From the NCBI GenBank assembly GCA_961205875.1, contig OY540812.1:7316001-7380000 (forward strand): a DNA stretch of 64,000 bases, written 5' to 3'. A model generated the notes under the pieces. The model was not told where the DNA came from. It made no database searches and saw only the letters and a program-made list of their open reading frames with translations. The DNA is from Sialis fuliginosa (Eukaryota; Arthropoda; Insecta; Megaloptera; Sialidae). Shown piece by piece: positions 42,900-55,005 of the stretch (positions are counted from its first letter, which is position 1; every line of letters starts with the position of its first letter). The translations under genes and the position numbers were made by a program.

Positions 42900-43230
42900 A
42901 TCATCAAAAAAATACGTCCCTGGATACGAGAGAGCACTTGTCTCTTAGTCCCGGCGCGGCGACGGTGATTTTAACACAAGGGGTGGCGGATAAAAAGGAG
43001 ACAAAATGGAAGCCACACAAAAGAGCGCTGGGCTACAAATGCGGTCGGCGTACTCGTCTGGGGTGAAATTAGAGCCCGCTTGTTTTCTGTTTCGTTTTGT
43101 ATGTTATATGCTCTTCCCTTCATTCACACTGTGTTCATCGCAGGAAAATCTTTGTTGGTTCTGACGGCGGAAATGTACGTTTGCACGTGAAAACTGCGGT
43201 TCGTGTTCGATAGGAAATATGAACATTAGA
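42900..43230 (+). other. GC-richer, CpG-containing island
   Basis: Composition shifts sharply here (CCCGGCGCGGCGACGGTGA, TGCGGTCGGCGTACTCGTC), unlike any neighbouring repeat. It contains a short ORF (next entry) and a GACGGCGGAAATG block. It could be an exon, a promoter-proximal region or a piece of foreign DNA. No TATA box or initiator is convincing. Confidence 0.35.
43006..43164 (+). CDS. 52-codon ORF in the GC-richer island, unrecognised
   Basis: ATG at 43,006 in the context ACAAAATGG (A at -3, G at +4, favourable for insects) opens MEATQKSAGLQMRSAYSSGV, continues KLEPACFLFRFVCYMLFPSF and ends ENLCWF. A short hydrophobic run (CFLFRFVCYMLF) sits in the middle. No family is recognised. Only its location in a compositionally distinct island makes it worth listing. 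Confidence 0.2.
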   Translation: MEATQKSAGLQMRSAYSSGVKLEPACFLFRFVCYMLFPSFTLCSSQENLCWF

Positions 43231-43282
43231 TATTTGTGCAATGTCAGTAGTATTATATGTTTAAATTCGTTTTAACTTGTAG

Positions 43283-43930
43283 GGTTTCATCTATCAAGGG
43301 TTGATTTAAAATGCGGTTATAAATAAATAAAGAAATATAATATGTATGTCTCTATCAGAAACTTGAACCGAAATTTATTTATGGTTTAGGTTCGGTTCGG
43401 GTTTAAATATAAATTTTGATTCGGGTTCAAAAAACGTTGTTTTAGGTTCAAGTTCAAGTTCGGGATCAAGTTTGTAATTGAAAGAAAATTATTTTGTGCG
43501 AAAAAAATTATAATTAACAAATAAAACATTTTATGAAGAAATAAATACATTAATAGCCATTAAAATATTGCTAGAAAAAAGGGCAAAAAAAAATACATTT
43601 TAAAGATTGAAATCTCAACTTTTCATTTGAATTATCATTATTTATATAAAATTGATACAATGAAATTCAAATACATTTTCAGTTAGTACATTTTATAATC
43701 TCTTTTAAAAATCATTGGAGAAAAATATTAAACATTTAATAATATATGGTTACCGATTATCCATGAAAAGATTCGGATTCAGATTTAGATTCATAGGCTT
43801 TGAAATATAGCGGTTCGGTTCGGGTTCAGGTTAATGAAAAATATTGGGTTTTTCAGGTTTCGGGTATTCTTCTATCAAGCGTTAATTTAAAATGCGGTTA
43901 TAAATAAATATAGAAATAAAATATGTAGTA
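43283..43930. repeat. GGTTCGGGTTC-rich element between two 65-bp direct repeats
   Basis: CTATCAAGGGTTGATTTAAA followed by ATGCGGTTATAAATAAATA (43,291) recurs as CTATCAAGCGTTAATTTAAA plus the same block at 43,872. Between the copies are two degenerate GGTTCGGTTCGGGTTCA tracts (near 43,390 and 43,812). CTCTATCA before and TTCTATCA after the inner segment could be an 8-bp duplication of a hAT-like insertion into a pre-existing tandem repeat. Terminal inverted repeats are weak. Confidence 0.45.
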
Positions 43931-44588
43931 TGTTTTTATTACAAAAACAGTAAAATTAAGTTATTTGGAAACATGAAATATTTCTAATTAAGTACCTACT
44001 CGTACGAATACGTATTGTGGCGAAATGTTGATCATTAAAAGTGAAAGAAGTAGGTACTTCGTTCATTTATATATAAAAGCTATTACAGAGAAATAATTAA
44101 GTTTATATATTTTTTATTCCACATCAAATGACACTATTCATAAATATTTCAAGATAGCATAAAATTCTCAAGACAAATAAATAAAATATTATAAAACGTG
44201 TGCAAAATGAATTCCATTAATCACTGATAAAATTAATACAAAACTAACTTGCGGCCATTCATTCTTAACATAAAGCGGTCTGATTTATCACTGTCACTAT
44301 TAGTCAAAACTACAAAACAGATACCTATATAACTTCATCAAAATCCGTTCTGTTTTATCTATATGTATTTGTATTATGTGAAAAGGATGCTCGCAAATAA
44401 TCCCTTTTGAATATCTTTCAACCCCAAGCTATTATTATTATAAAACGATTTTTTATTCTGTATCAATGGTTCTGAAACTTTTAATCTAGTGAATTTTATA
44501 ATTTTATGAAAATGCATATTTTTATTTTTTTTAATAATAAATTTCTTGATGTTTGTTGTAATTCAAATAAGAAAATCAATTGTGCAGT
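43931..44588. other. AT-rich stretch, nothing recognised
   Basis: No coding frame, RNA gene or repeat border was found. Confidence 0.4.
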
Positions 44589-44596
44589 GCATAGAG

Positions 44597-44886
44597 CAAA
44601 GGTCGGCAACCTTTTTGTCTATATGGGCACATTAAAAGATTTTAAAATCACCCAGGGCGCATATTTGACAAATAATATATTTTTTTTTCACTGCCACCTG
44701 AAATTTATCGCTTATTGCGCCTTCTACTAATTTTACTGACCTTTTTTATATTCAGTATGTCACAAGTCACTCACAAGCATGAAACAAGATTCAAATGTAA
44801 AATGTAATGTATAAATCCAATGAGGGCGCATTGATAATCCACTAGGGGCGCCAAGGCGCTCGCGGGCGCTGGGTTGCTGATCCTTG
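44597..44886. mobile_element. hAT miniature element with near-perfect 8-bp duplication
   Basis: Left end CAAAGGTCGGCAACCTTTTT; right end GGGTTGCTGATCCTTG (reverse complement CAAGGATCAGCAACCC). Flanks GCATAGAG (44,589-44,596) and GTATAGAG (44,887-44,894) agree at seven of eight bases. GC-rich ends with repeated GGGCGC surround an AT-rich core. A truncated relative lies at 23,710-23,882. The 74-codon frame across it is a shadow. Confidence 0.85.
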
Positions 44887-44894
44887 GTATAGAG

Positions 44895-45818
44895 TATTAG
44901 CTTTAATAAAATACTATGTACGTATTTATTTTATTGATTTATTAAACTAATAAATGTACAATAAGTAGTGGAAATAGATTAATTCAAATAATAATACGAT
45001 ATAATAAAACTAAAATGAATTTTTTAATTTTATTATATACAAACTATTTGCCACAAATACGAAAATCGTACGTTTTTAAATTTTAACATACCAAGAAAAA
45101 CTTAAGAGAGTGAGTTAGTAAAAAATTTATAAAACCTATTTATAAATCGAAAATAGAGAACAACTACGATTTAATCCATTAAAAACTATATAACACCCAT
45201 GTCTCCCGCCTCAATTACCCCGAGGCAAGTTCAACTCCTACCAGTAATGCATGTCAAATGACGGTTGTCCCATTTCAACTGGTTAATAAATAATAAAAAA
45301 AGGCAACCGATTTAAAAAAAATACATTTTTTCACATTTTACTCGCATACTCCATTAAAGAAAATTCAATAAATATTGACACTTATTTATAAGAATATAAC
45401 TAGTACATATTTCATAACATCACAAATGTCACACCACCAAGTTTAAAGACCACTGCCGTTCACGTCACTGCATTAAAATTCAGTTTGTGAAAATCCAATA
45501 ACCGGGAGTGAGCACATCCACAAATCATTGGAAAAAACAGATATGTGTTTGTAAAAAGAAAACACAGCTGACAGATGATACAAGCCTACACAAACATCAC
45601 CGATGTATATTTTTCATCAACTCTTCCAGCCATAGCTACTACATTTATCACTGTCTGGATTCGAACCAGAGACATACTAGTTGTTACTGTTGTTGCATCT
45701 ATCTAGGGATGGTAAAGATACATTGACTTTTTATTCAATCGCATCGATATTTTGATACTAGTATATCGATAATGGTGTGGTACTAATACTAAAATCAATA
45801 TTATATATTAAATAAAAT
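44895..45818. other. AT-rich stretch with a tRNA-like T arm
   Basis: On the minus strand TCTGGTTCGAATCCAGA (45,654-45,670) has the 5-bp stem and 7-base loop of a T arm and a perfect B-box core, but no A box or acceptor stem fits upstream, so it is not a tRNA. It may be a scrap of another SINE. Nothing else was recognised. Confidence 0.35.
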
Positions 45819-47056
45819 GGCCAAGTGCGTGTTGGGCACGCACATGATAGGTTTCCGTAGTCGTTACGATTTATAAACAAGAATTATTTCAACGGACGCT
45901 CTGATAACGACATTTAAATGCAAATATATCGTGACTGAAGGGTTAAAATCAAAAGGTCATATAACATTTTTTGTTGAATTTTAGGAGACCTATCTAAAGA
46001 TACCCCACTCAATGGGTTAAGTGAAAAAAAAATTGAGAACAATTTTCAGTCTATGGGAGGGGGTCCAAAATAATTTTGACAGTGTTCGTTATAATTTTCA
46101 GTGAAAGTACTAACTCAAAGCTACATTCTGAATTTTTTTCAGATTTTTTGAATAGATAGTTTAGAAATTAGGGTGGGGGGGACGCTCTGATAACGACATT
46201 TAAATGCAAATATATCGTGACTGAAGGGTTAAAATCAAAAGATCATTTAACAAGTTTTGTTGCATTTTGGGAGACCTATCTAATGACATCCCACTCAATG
46301 GGTTAAGTGAAAAAAAAAGTGAGTTCATTTTTCAGTCTATGGGCGGGGGGTCCAAAATAATTTTGACAGTGTTCTTTATAATTTTCAGTGGAAGTACTAA
46401 TTAAAAGCTACATTCTAAATTTTTTTCAGATTTTTTGAAATGATAGTTTAGAAATTAGGGGGGGGGGACTCTTTGATAACGACATTTAAATGCAAATATA
46501 TCGTGACTGAAAGGTTAAAATCAAAAGATCATTTAACATTTTTTGTTACATTTACATTACAAAAAAATTGTGAGTTCATTTTTCAGTCAATGGGAGTGGG
46601 GGCCAAAATAATTTTGACAGTGATCGTTATAATTTTCAGTGAAAGTACTAATTAAAAGCTACATTCATGAATTTTTTCAGATTTTTTAAATTGATAGTTT
46701 AGAAATTAGGGTGGGGGGGACGCTTTTATCACGACTTTGAACGCAATTATATCGTGACTGAAGGGTTAAAATCAAAATGTCATATTGCATTTTTTATTGC
46801 ATTTTAGGAGACCTATCTAAAGACTCCCCATTTAATGGATTAAGTGAAATTTTTTTTTTGAAAATACTTTTCAGTCTATGGAAAGGGGGTCCAAAAAAAT
46901 TTTTTTTTTCAAAAATATTATCATTTCTGTTTTTGGGTTATCAGTCTTCGTCTGTATACCAAATTTCATCTTAATCGGCTTAAAATTTTTGAGGACGGAC
47001 GGACGGACATGGCGAAACTATAAGGTTTCCTAGTTTTCTACGGAAACCTAAAAAAA
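45819..47056 (+). repeat. Dispersed repeat with four internal tandem units (about 286 bp)
   Basis: The outer left end GGCCAAGTGCGTGTTGGGCA followed by GGTTTCCGTAG and the outer right end GGACGGACGGACATGGCGAA, then TTTCTACGGAAACCTAAAAA, form a complete copy of the family seen at 838 and 23,988. Inside, GACGCTCTGATAACGACATT or variants occur at 45,895, 46,181, 46,467 and 46,719 (spacings 286, 286, 252), giving four tandem units that each contain a G-run and TTTTCAGTCTATGG. The third unit carries a deletion. The reverse copy at 62,073-62,440 holds a single unit, so the amplification is internal to this insertion. Confidence 0.75.
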
Positions 47057-47836
47057 CATCTGCCAAGTAAATGCACAGTGCTTCCTCGTGCTAAATTCAT
47101 CAAAGGTAATACATTTTTCAGTATATTTAATTTTTTATTATTGTATTTTAAAAATTTCAAAGATTTAAAGGAGACTGGCGAAGTTTGACCACGTGATGAT
47201 CGAATATAAATGGACGATGTGTTATAACAACCCTTATTACAAAATCGATTTATAATGTATTTGCAATTACAAAGCTCAGAAAGCCTTATTCTTATAAAAT
47301 TTAACGATTTTTTTATGAATTTAAACAAAAGTTAGTAATTCTATAATTATTATTTATCTAATAGAATATTAAATATTATTAAAATGTAATAATATACTTC
47401 TAAATTAGTTGCTGAAATTGATTGATTCTTGTATTGTCATCAAGAATACATTTCAAGACAATCAGACATCATAAAGTTGGTGAAAAATTGATTACAAGAT
47501 TTTAATAAGAATTTTATAAGAAAAGAAGCCACGATTATTTTTTGTATATTTATGTGTATGTTTGTTTCTATTAAATTCAAAAATCAATCAATCAATCAAA
47601 ATCTAGCAAATATATCTTCAGAATTTAACAATATTCATCACCCCCACCTCTCTAATAAAAATATATATTCGACACAACTTTGGTTTTTATTTATATTTGC
47701 ACACAATGTATGTAATATTTTTTTATAAACCTACCCTCCTTGAGGTGAAATACTCATAAAATACAGAATATTATTGATGATTATTTTAAATATCAAATAT
47801 CATAAAACTCCACCGGATAGAATCCCAAAAAGTTTA
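47057..47836. other. Stretch with a fragment of the GCTTCCTCG element
   Basis: GCCAAGTAAATGCACAGTGC and TTCCTCGTGCTAAATTCATC at 47,062-47,102 match the left end of the 6.8-kb element, and homology stops soon after. The 96-codon minus frame 47,038-47,328 runs through this fragment and into unrelated DNA, so it is not a gene. Confidence 0.45.
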
Positions 47837-47838
47837 TA

Positions 47839-48562
47839 CAGTGCGTTCACGATGAAAGGAACAAATTCGTTTAAAATTCAGGTAATTATTTTGTGGAAAA
47901 ACATAAGAAAATTGTATACAGGGTGTCTCAGGAAAAACATATGCAGTCATCATTGATTTTTTAAAATAGATTACCCTATATATTATACCATTTTTGAATT
48001 GTGCGATAAATTCGGAACACTTTTTGTACAGCATATCATATCTCTAAAATCAGTGGTTTTCGGAATAATGACGTTTGAAAATTGACATTTTGAAATACAC
48101 ACAAGTCAAATAAAATGTTTAAATTGAAAAAATACACCTTGAACATTTTTTTAAAAGCCAACATAAACATTCTGGTATGGCAAAAAGAAAAAACATTGAA
48201 CCAGGATGTTTTTGTTGGCTTTTAAAAAAATGCTCAAAGTTTATTTTTTCAATTTTAACATTTTATTTGACTTCTTGTATGTATTTTAAAATGTTAATTT
48301 TCAAACGTCATTATTCCGAAAACCACTGATTTTAGAGATATGGTATGCTGTACAAAAAGTGTTCAGAATTTATCGCACAATTCAAAAATGGTATAATATA
48401 TAGGGTGTTCCATTTAAAAAAATCAATGATGACTGCATATGTTTTCCTGAGACACCCGTATACAATTTTCTTATGTCAAAAAATTCGCAACTCCGAGCGT
48501 TTTTCCACAAAATAATTACCTGAATTTTAAACGAATTTGTTCCTTTCATCGTGAACGCACTG
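47839..48562. mobile_element. 724-bp near-perfect palindrome, Tc1/mariner-type foldback with TA duplication
   Basis: The element runs from CAGTGCGTTCACGATGAAAG to its reverse complement ending GAACGCACTG, flanked by TA (47,837-47,838 and 48,563-48,564). The two halves (about 340 bases each) are nearly identical in inverted orientation: CATATGCAGTCATCATTGAT, AATTGTGCGATAAATTC and TAAAATCAGTGGTTTTCGGA all recur reversed. The loop near 48,175-48,215 is short. One arm has an extra AAAAATTCGCAACTCCGAGC segment (48,479-48,498). High arm similarity argues for recent origin or gene conversion. No transposase is present. Confidence 0.85.
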
Positions 48563-48564
48563 TA

Positions 48565-49583
48565 CATATATTCAAGATAATAATAGAGACAGCTCAGTAT
48601 TGATTTTATTTTATAAATATTAATATTGATTTAAAATTTGTTATCATCCATAAAACCGAAACTCTGTAAATGACCAATATATTTGGGATTATTCTGTAGT
48701 ACGAGTACCACATGGTATTACTTCTAATAGTTTGGTGATGTAGAATAATGTACTAGAGATTTATACAACGTAAGGTTATATTAAGATCCACTTTAGTCAC
48801 TCCAGTGTTTTTCTGTTTATTTAAATGTGTGAGGATTACACTAATGGTGTGTATTTTTCATCGGTTTGTCTGAGTTTTAGCTTCGGGTTTCATGGTACAT
48901 TTATCTTTGTCTAGAATTGAATTACTCTGAATACAACATTCAAATATTGGTCTACTGCAGTTCTAGTACACTACACAAATGTTTTATGTAGTTTAAAAAA
49001 ACCTTCTTGTTGTTGATGAAATGAAATATTATACAATATGAACAAAGTTATCATTTATAAAAAATCTACATTATATTATTCATATATAAAAAAACTCTTG
49101 AGTTGAATATTTTGTATAAAAATTTTATTATAAAATAATTGGAAGTCATGTAACATGTAGTTACAATAGTTTTTAATAATTATATATATCATTATTACTT
49201 TAAAATAAATGATGTCGGTGTACTTGCTTGGTAAAAAAAATTATAAAAATAATTTCAAATTTCACTTGAAGAGATTTGCATAAAAAGAAATAAGAAAAAC
49301 TAAATTAGATCAGTGGTATCTAGTTTCTATGGTTAACGGGTTAGAAATAACAAACCACTGCGGTAAATTTACTGAAGCGTAATTATCAAGAATTTATTTG
49401 CCTTGCTTCTACTCAATGTATACAAGTACACACAATAATTATCCTCTTATATAAATTAAAGAACGCATGTTGTTCTTCTCTCATTTCAATTGTATAAACT
49501 CTACAAATATAACTTTAAATATCAAGTAATTTCATTGAAAAATAAATCTTATTATATACTATTAAAAATGTATCATAACAGTA
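48565..49583. other. AT-rich stretch, nothing recognised
   Basis: No coding frame, RNA gene or repeat border was found. Confidence 0.45.
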
Positions 49584-50036
49584 TGTACTATGGGTTTCAG
49601 AAGTCATCTGTCATCTTAAGGGTCAGAATTGCTTACAACAGATTCAAAAATATCAAGACAAACATCATCTTTTTCTAGGGCGGAGTTTATATAGTTACAT
49701 CATTTTAAATAAAAACACAAATATACGTCAATTTCATTAATTAATTTTATATCAAGTTAAACATATTTAAATACGGAATATCAAATATTTATTACCACAA
49801 AATTTACTTATACAATTTTCAATACACAATAATTTAATCGCACAAATATATATGAGTACTATAAACGAAGAGTACTTCTTTATCAATAGCAAATGAGTTT
49901 TAAAGTATCTGTCTTTGTTTGGTACATGGAGAAATGATTTAAATATTATAATAATCAAATGGGAGGAATCTACTAAGTTTGTGATAAGCGAATTTGAATA
50001 AAAACTGGTCGACCACTTCTGCATGCGATTCTACAA
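49584..50036 (-). repeat. Dispersed repeat, 'TGTGGCAATAAATATTTGATA' family, copy 3 (reverse)
   Basis: GTACTATGGGTTTCAGAAGT (49,584) through GAATTTGAATAAAAACTGGT and CGACCACTTCTGCATGCGAT (near 50,010-50,030) is the reverse complement of 42,288-42,697 at full length. It also keeps an AAACACAAATATACGTCAAT segment shared with the 12.5-kb copy but missing at 42 kb, so the 49-kb copy is the most complete of the four. Confidence 0.75.
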
Positions 50037-51263
50037 GTACATATGTTGTAATTATAACTATGAGTTTAAAAAAATTGTTTCGAGTAAATATAAAAAAATA
50101 TTGAACCGATTTGGATGGTACTTTATTAATTAATTAAAGACAGATATCATCACAGCACTGAGCAGTAACAAGGGTAGATAACAATAGAGAGATTCTATCG
50201 CAGTAAGGATGCGTTACTTTATGAAATTTTCATTAACATACCTATTTCATAAGATTATTTTTTTTGTTTTGTTTAATTTAAATAAAACAGTAGAAGTTCA
50301 AGGAATGTTAAAAACTAAATCTACATAAATGTTATCAACCTTAATACTACGAAATTAAATATTTAGATTAATCCAATTTACCGTAACCTACATAATAGCA
50401 TGTATAAAACTATTTTCCTCTCTTTCATTACATTTTCGCCATAAACCTGCATTTTAATCTCAGAGAATTGCAGCATGTCTTGAAATAAAACTGATGTTTC
50501 ATGTACTCTCTCTACGTGGATATATCTGGTCTGTTTACAGCAAAAGCAATTTGTACCTGGTTTATTTTTGATCATTACCAGACTTAATATCCATTAAATT
50601 AGACTTGTATAAATAAATATTATTAATTGAGAGAAGTATAAAATAACATCTGTTGTATTTTGACGGATGCATTTGTTAATTTTCTTTTGAATTTTCTCGA
50701 TATAAAGTATAAAGATCAGTTTTTTAATTTACATAAAAATATAGTAAACAATTTAAAAATTCTGGCGTAATATTTAAATAATTATTAGTTAATCTGTGAC
50801 TCTTATTGCAAGATAACATCAACAAATTTCTTTTGAAAGAGACTTTTCAAATGATTCATTATTATATATGCAATATACCTACTACATGTTTGAATAATTA
50901 AATTATTATCAAAATCGTATCAATATTACACAGTAATAATTATATTCTCAAATACAACACTTTATCGACGATGTACCGTTATTGGTGTTATTTTAGCAAC
51001 CCATTCTTTATCAAAAAACAAATAAAATTACCATTATGTTAACTAGTATATTATGTAAAACAATTATGCAATTGAAATTAGTCTTAATATAAATTTCGAG
51101 CATGAAAGTATAGCGAGAAATAATATTTAAAAAATGGCTTGGCATGCTGGAGATGAATTTATATTTTAAGTATAATTTATGTTTTATTCATTATTTCTAT
51201 GTTTTATCAGTGCATCAGAAATATTTAAAAAAAAATAGAAACACCCAAGATTAGTAAATACAT
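50037..51263. other. AT-rich stretch, nothing recognised
   Basis: The short minus frame at 50,378-50,575 has no recognisable motif. No repeats were delimited. Confidence 0.4.
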
Positions 51264-51350
51264 AGGTTGCCTCAGTAGCTTTTGACCAATCAGCTTAGAC
51301 GACCCAGATGACGTATTTCCCTCTCTCGCGCCGAGCTACTGAGACTACCT
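51264..51350. mobile_element. 87-bp inverted-repeat element
   Basis: AGGTTGCCTCAGTAGCT on the left and AGCTACTGAGACTACCT on the right are inverted repeats (two mismatches). Between them are TTGACCAATCAGC and CAGATGACGTATTTCC, which recur in the half copy at 10,222-10,280. This is among the smallest delimitable elements here, probably an internal-deletion derivative. Confidence 0.5.
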
Positions 51351-52500
51351 TGTACTTTACATACCTTGAGAAACACCTACATTGTTCACTCGTATAAGAA
51401 AGTCCCGTGGTATCCATGACAGCATTTAAGAATTGTTATGAGTCAATCTTCTTGACCTTGAAACTATACTTTAAACATTAGAATAATATACTCATATGTA
51501 TGATACATTTTCAAACCATTAATCATTCTATAAAATATCGCTAGATGAATCTCGACATAATCTTGGTTTAAATTAAGAATATCTACTCAAAAGTATGACA
51601 AACCTGTCTCTATCTATAAATTCATCTTCATAAAAACAATGGCTATGTTTCATATATAGTGGGCGTAACACATCGGTGTATTATAGCTATGTGTATTGAG
51701 TCAGTATAAGCGGTAATCTATATAAGATTTAAAGATCTCTTTGCGATTCTAAAAGTCATGCTTCTCACGAACACACACACGCATACAAACCCCTGTCATT
51801 CCAGATACGGTATTTTTAGCTCTCGCGTTTGTATTTTACCCTTCTTGTTGGATATTGTAGTACTACTCTCTTCTATTTCTTTCTGTCTCGTGTAAACAGA
51901 TATACGCCGTATCTTGTTCATCCGTCTCGTTCTATCTCATTCAAATATAAAAAGAAGCGTTCGTGTTATCTGACAAGTTTCATTAAGTACATTGATTATA
52001 AAATACTTGTGATATTCTTTGGGACAGAATTGCTGAATATTATTAACAGATGCGTGACGAAAATTGGATTCTTGAAGGTTGGATTAATAAATCTAATTAT
52101 TTGTGATGATTGAGTGCTGCATTTGTTGGAATACTGAATTGAAGATCATGGCCTACTGGTTGATTGTAGGAACAGCAGCAGATCGATCTTAAATTTTTTA
52201 TAAAATATATTATCTATTTCTATAAGCTTTTTATATATTTTTTATACCATATTCAATGTCGAAATATGCGTCCTCCCTTCCAGAAAAAAGTATATTCAGC
52301 ACTTATATTAAAAATTAGTACATTACACTCTGTTCGGCGTAGCTGTCAGATGTCGTCACAAGATAGAAACCCAAATTAATATAGTAGTCAATGATAGTAG
52401 TGTAATTATTTGGTGTAGGTATACAAAACCGTGATTAAACCTATTAATTTCTTTGCTGATTTAAAAACAAACTTTTAAGTGTGTCTGATTAATATGTCTT
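51351..52500. other. Less AT-rich stretch with a weak promoter-like arrangement
   Basis: Positions 51,660-52,180 are more balanced than their surroundings and belong to no repeat family seen here. There is a TATAAAAA box near 51,948, and some 200 bases downstream ATG at 52,149 in the context ATCATGGCC opens MAYWLIVGTAADRS before a stop. It could be a first exon whose coding continues after a splice, but no strong donor is present. The assignment is speculative. Confidence 0.2.
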
Positions 52501-53070
52501 TTGATATAAAATTTAATTTGGATAACTACAAGAACGATAAAAAAAATCACTATGTTATGTATCCATATAAACGTATGAACCACATGTAAACATACAAACT
52601 ATCTCGTGACGTCATGCGCAAAACAGTGTCAAAATGAAACTCCGGAATGTCATATCTGTATTAATTGTATCATGGTCTATGCCGTTCTTGAGATAATGCA
52701 TATTGAAGATAAACTTTACGAGCGACATCGCCGGCACGGCATTTTATATAAAAAAAACCGTCCGCAACGACTTAACTATTAAAGTTAGATAAATGATATC
52801 GTGGACTTTTCTGTAGAACCAATTGAACTCTACAAAACTTTCATATATAATTTTGATGTATCTCTTATAGTTTAGTTTTAGGCCATCTATAATAGTTTAT
52901 GATCCGCGTGCTCTTTTTTTAATTTGTGCAGCTAATTTATTGCTCAGGTGTTAAGCGTTATGATATATGTACCATATAGCACTTCTAAGATTTCAAAGAA
53001 CATGTTGATGCAATTTTCATCAAAATCGGTTCAGTATGTTTTTTACTACCTCGGACACAAACCCACCCAC
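52501..53070 (+). repeat. Diverged dispersed repeat with GGTTCAGT-type tail
   Basis: TATGCCGTTCTTGAGATAAT (52,679), CTCTACAAAACTTTCATAT (52,830) and CATCAAAATCGGTTCAGTAT (53,018) match motifs of the 6,841 and 34,975 elements but in partly different order and spacing. Membership of the same broad family is likely, and the borders are guesses. Confidence 0.35.
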
Positions 53071-55003
53071 ACCCAACAAGAATAGTAGATTACATAAAAT
53101 AACGTATCTCTCTATTAGTTTAACTCATAATTATCTAATTAAAAGATAGGTATAGGTACATTAAATGAATTTATTGATAATTCTCAATACTTTAATCATC
53201 TTGATTTAAAAAAAAACAATAATTTGTAAATGGAATAACAAATACTTACGTCTTTGTAAATCGTATAGAATAAAATCTTCATTGGATAGAATTTGTATTA
53301 TTATTAATTCAACTCACGTTTTCGCGGATAATACAACCAAAGTTTTTTTTTAATACAATCGGAAAAAAGAAAACATTTTAAAAGGAAGAGAACAAAGAAC
53401 TAGTTTAGTATGCTACAAAAATATCAAGAACAGAATAAGTATGATTGAAATATGTTATATTTTTTTATAAAACGAAAAATATTTATTCAAAACTAAAGTT
53501 GAATAAAAGTAAAACTCGGGATAAAGAAAAGATCAAGACAAAGAAAGTTTATTGTGTTTATTTACTAACAAAAAACTTTATTTGGAGCATAGCTCAAAAG
53601 TTTATTGTGAATCTTGGGTTTATTGAAACTAACCGGAAATTCTAAATAATGCAAATTTTAATATCGTTTAGAAAACTTTTTAACGGTTCATTCTTTGTAC
53701 CATATATATATTTGTGTATTTAAGTAGTTATATTTTAATTCTATATAATTATCCCAAAGTATTTATGACGGGATAAGATATATTGTAAACACATATTTTC
53801 GCTGACACAGGATATATTTTTCAAGGTTTTGTAAATATTTGAAAAAAAATCTAAGATATCAGAAATCTGTCTTCAAAACAATAAAAGCCTATATAAACAT
53901 TAGCCATCGTTCTCATCAGAAAAAAATAAACATAATTCACATGTGCAAATATCTGAACCACTTCCGTTCAACAAAATAAATATAATTATGTAAAACATAA
54001 GGTCCCTAAATATACACATACAAACATATATGTATATATATATATATATATCATCAAGAACTAAATAAACAATATTAAAAATATCTTATATAGAAACAGG
54101 ACACATCCAGTGGCGTAACATAAAACGGGTGAATTTCAAAATATTTATATTCTTCAAAATTAAGTATTTTTAAAAACTTTTAAAAAATGCTGAAATCAAA
54201 TTAAAAATTATTATTTATTGGCATTAATCATTCTAATCATAACTCTCTAAAATGTACGACACCATAATTTAAAAAAACTTAAATATCAAAATAGTTAAAA
54301 TTTCTGAAAATCCTATTTTTATTTTTTCCTCTTCCCGGGTCACAATTTCAAAGGTTTTGTCAGCTGAACATCTCCAAAACCCGTTAACCCAATTCTAATT
54401 TCAATAATATTGAGACAAGCTTAGTTTAATATAAATACAATCCTCATTTCTAGCCTGAGTTATTGTAAGCTTGGAGATGGAGACGATAAAATATAAAATA
54501 CCCAGTTACACCACTGCTTATTCTCATTAAAATACAAAAACTTCAACATCAAATTTGTTTGTGTCGAAAAATAACAAAGTCCAAATCGTCTAAATGAAAT
54601 ATCCGTCTAGACGTCAGTAACGCAGTTATAATTTAATTAATTAGAATAAAGGTTTTTAGAAAATGTGTTGTTATGAATCTGGCGACTGTCTTATAAATAT
54701 AGTATCTAGACTTAACTATACTATTCTTTCAACGGGATATAAAAATAAAATAACACACGAACACTTTTACAATGTAAACATACTGAATTTTTATTGAGTT
54801 TTATTACGAAGTGTTTACACTTAATAATGGAGTTGCATAATAGGTTAAGAAGAGTACATAGTAATTAGTAACTTACTGATCATGCCAATCTTTTAAATGA
54901 AATCTATAGGTACAAATATTTAGTTTGTTATGAAGATGCACCATTTCAATTCTAGGAGTTAGAAATATTTGTGATGATACGATTAATTATGCTTTAGCAT
55001 ATA
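53071..55003. other. AT-rich stretch with an (AT)n microsatellite
   Basis: A TATATATA run lies at 54,029-54,051. Overlapping chance frames only (for example 53,445-53,645). No element borders were recognised. Confidence 0.45.
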
Positions 55004-55005
55004 TA

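Noticed and set aside
45654..45670. tRNA gene on the minus strand
   Set aside because: Only a T arm with B box is present. No acceptor stem, D arm or A box could be placed at the required distance.
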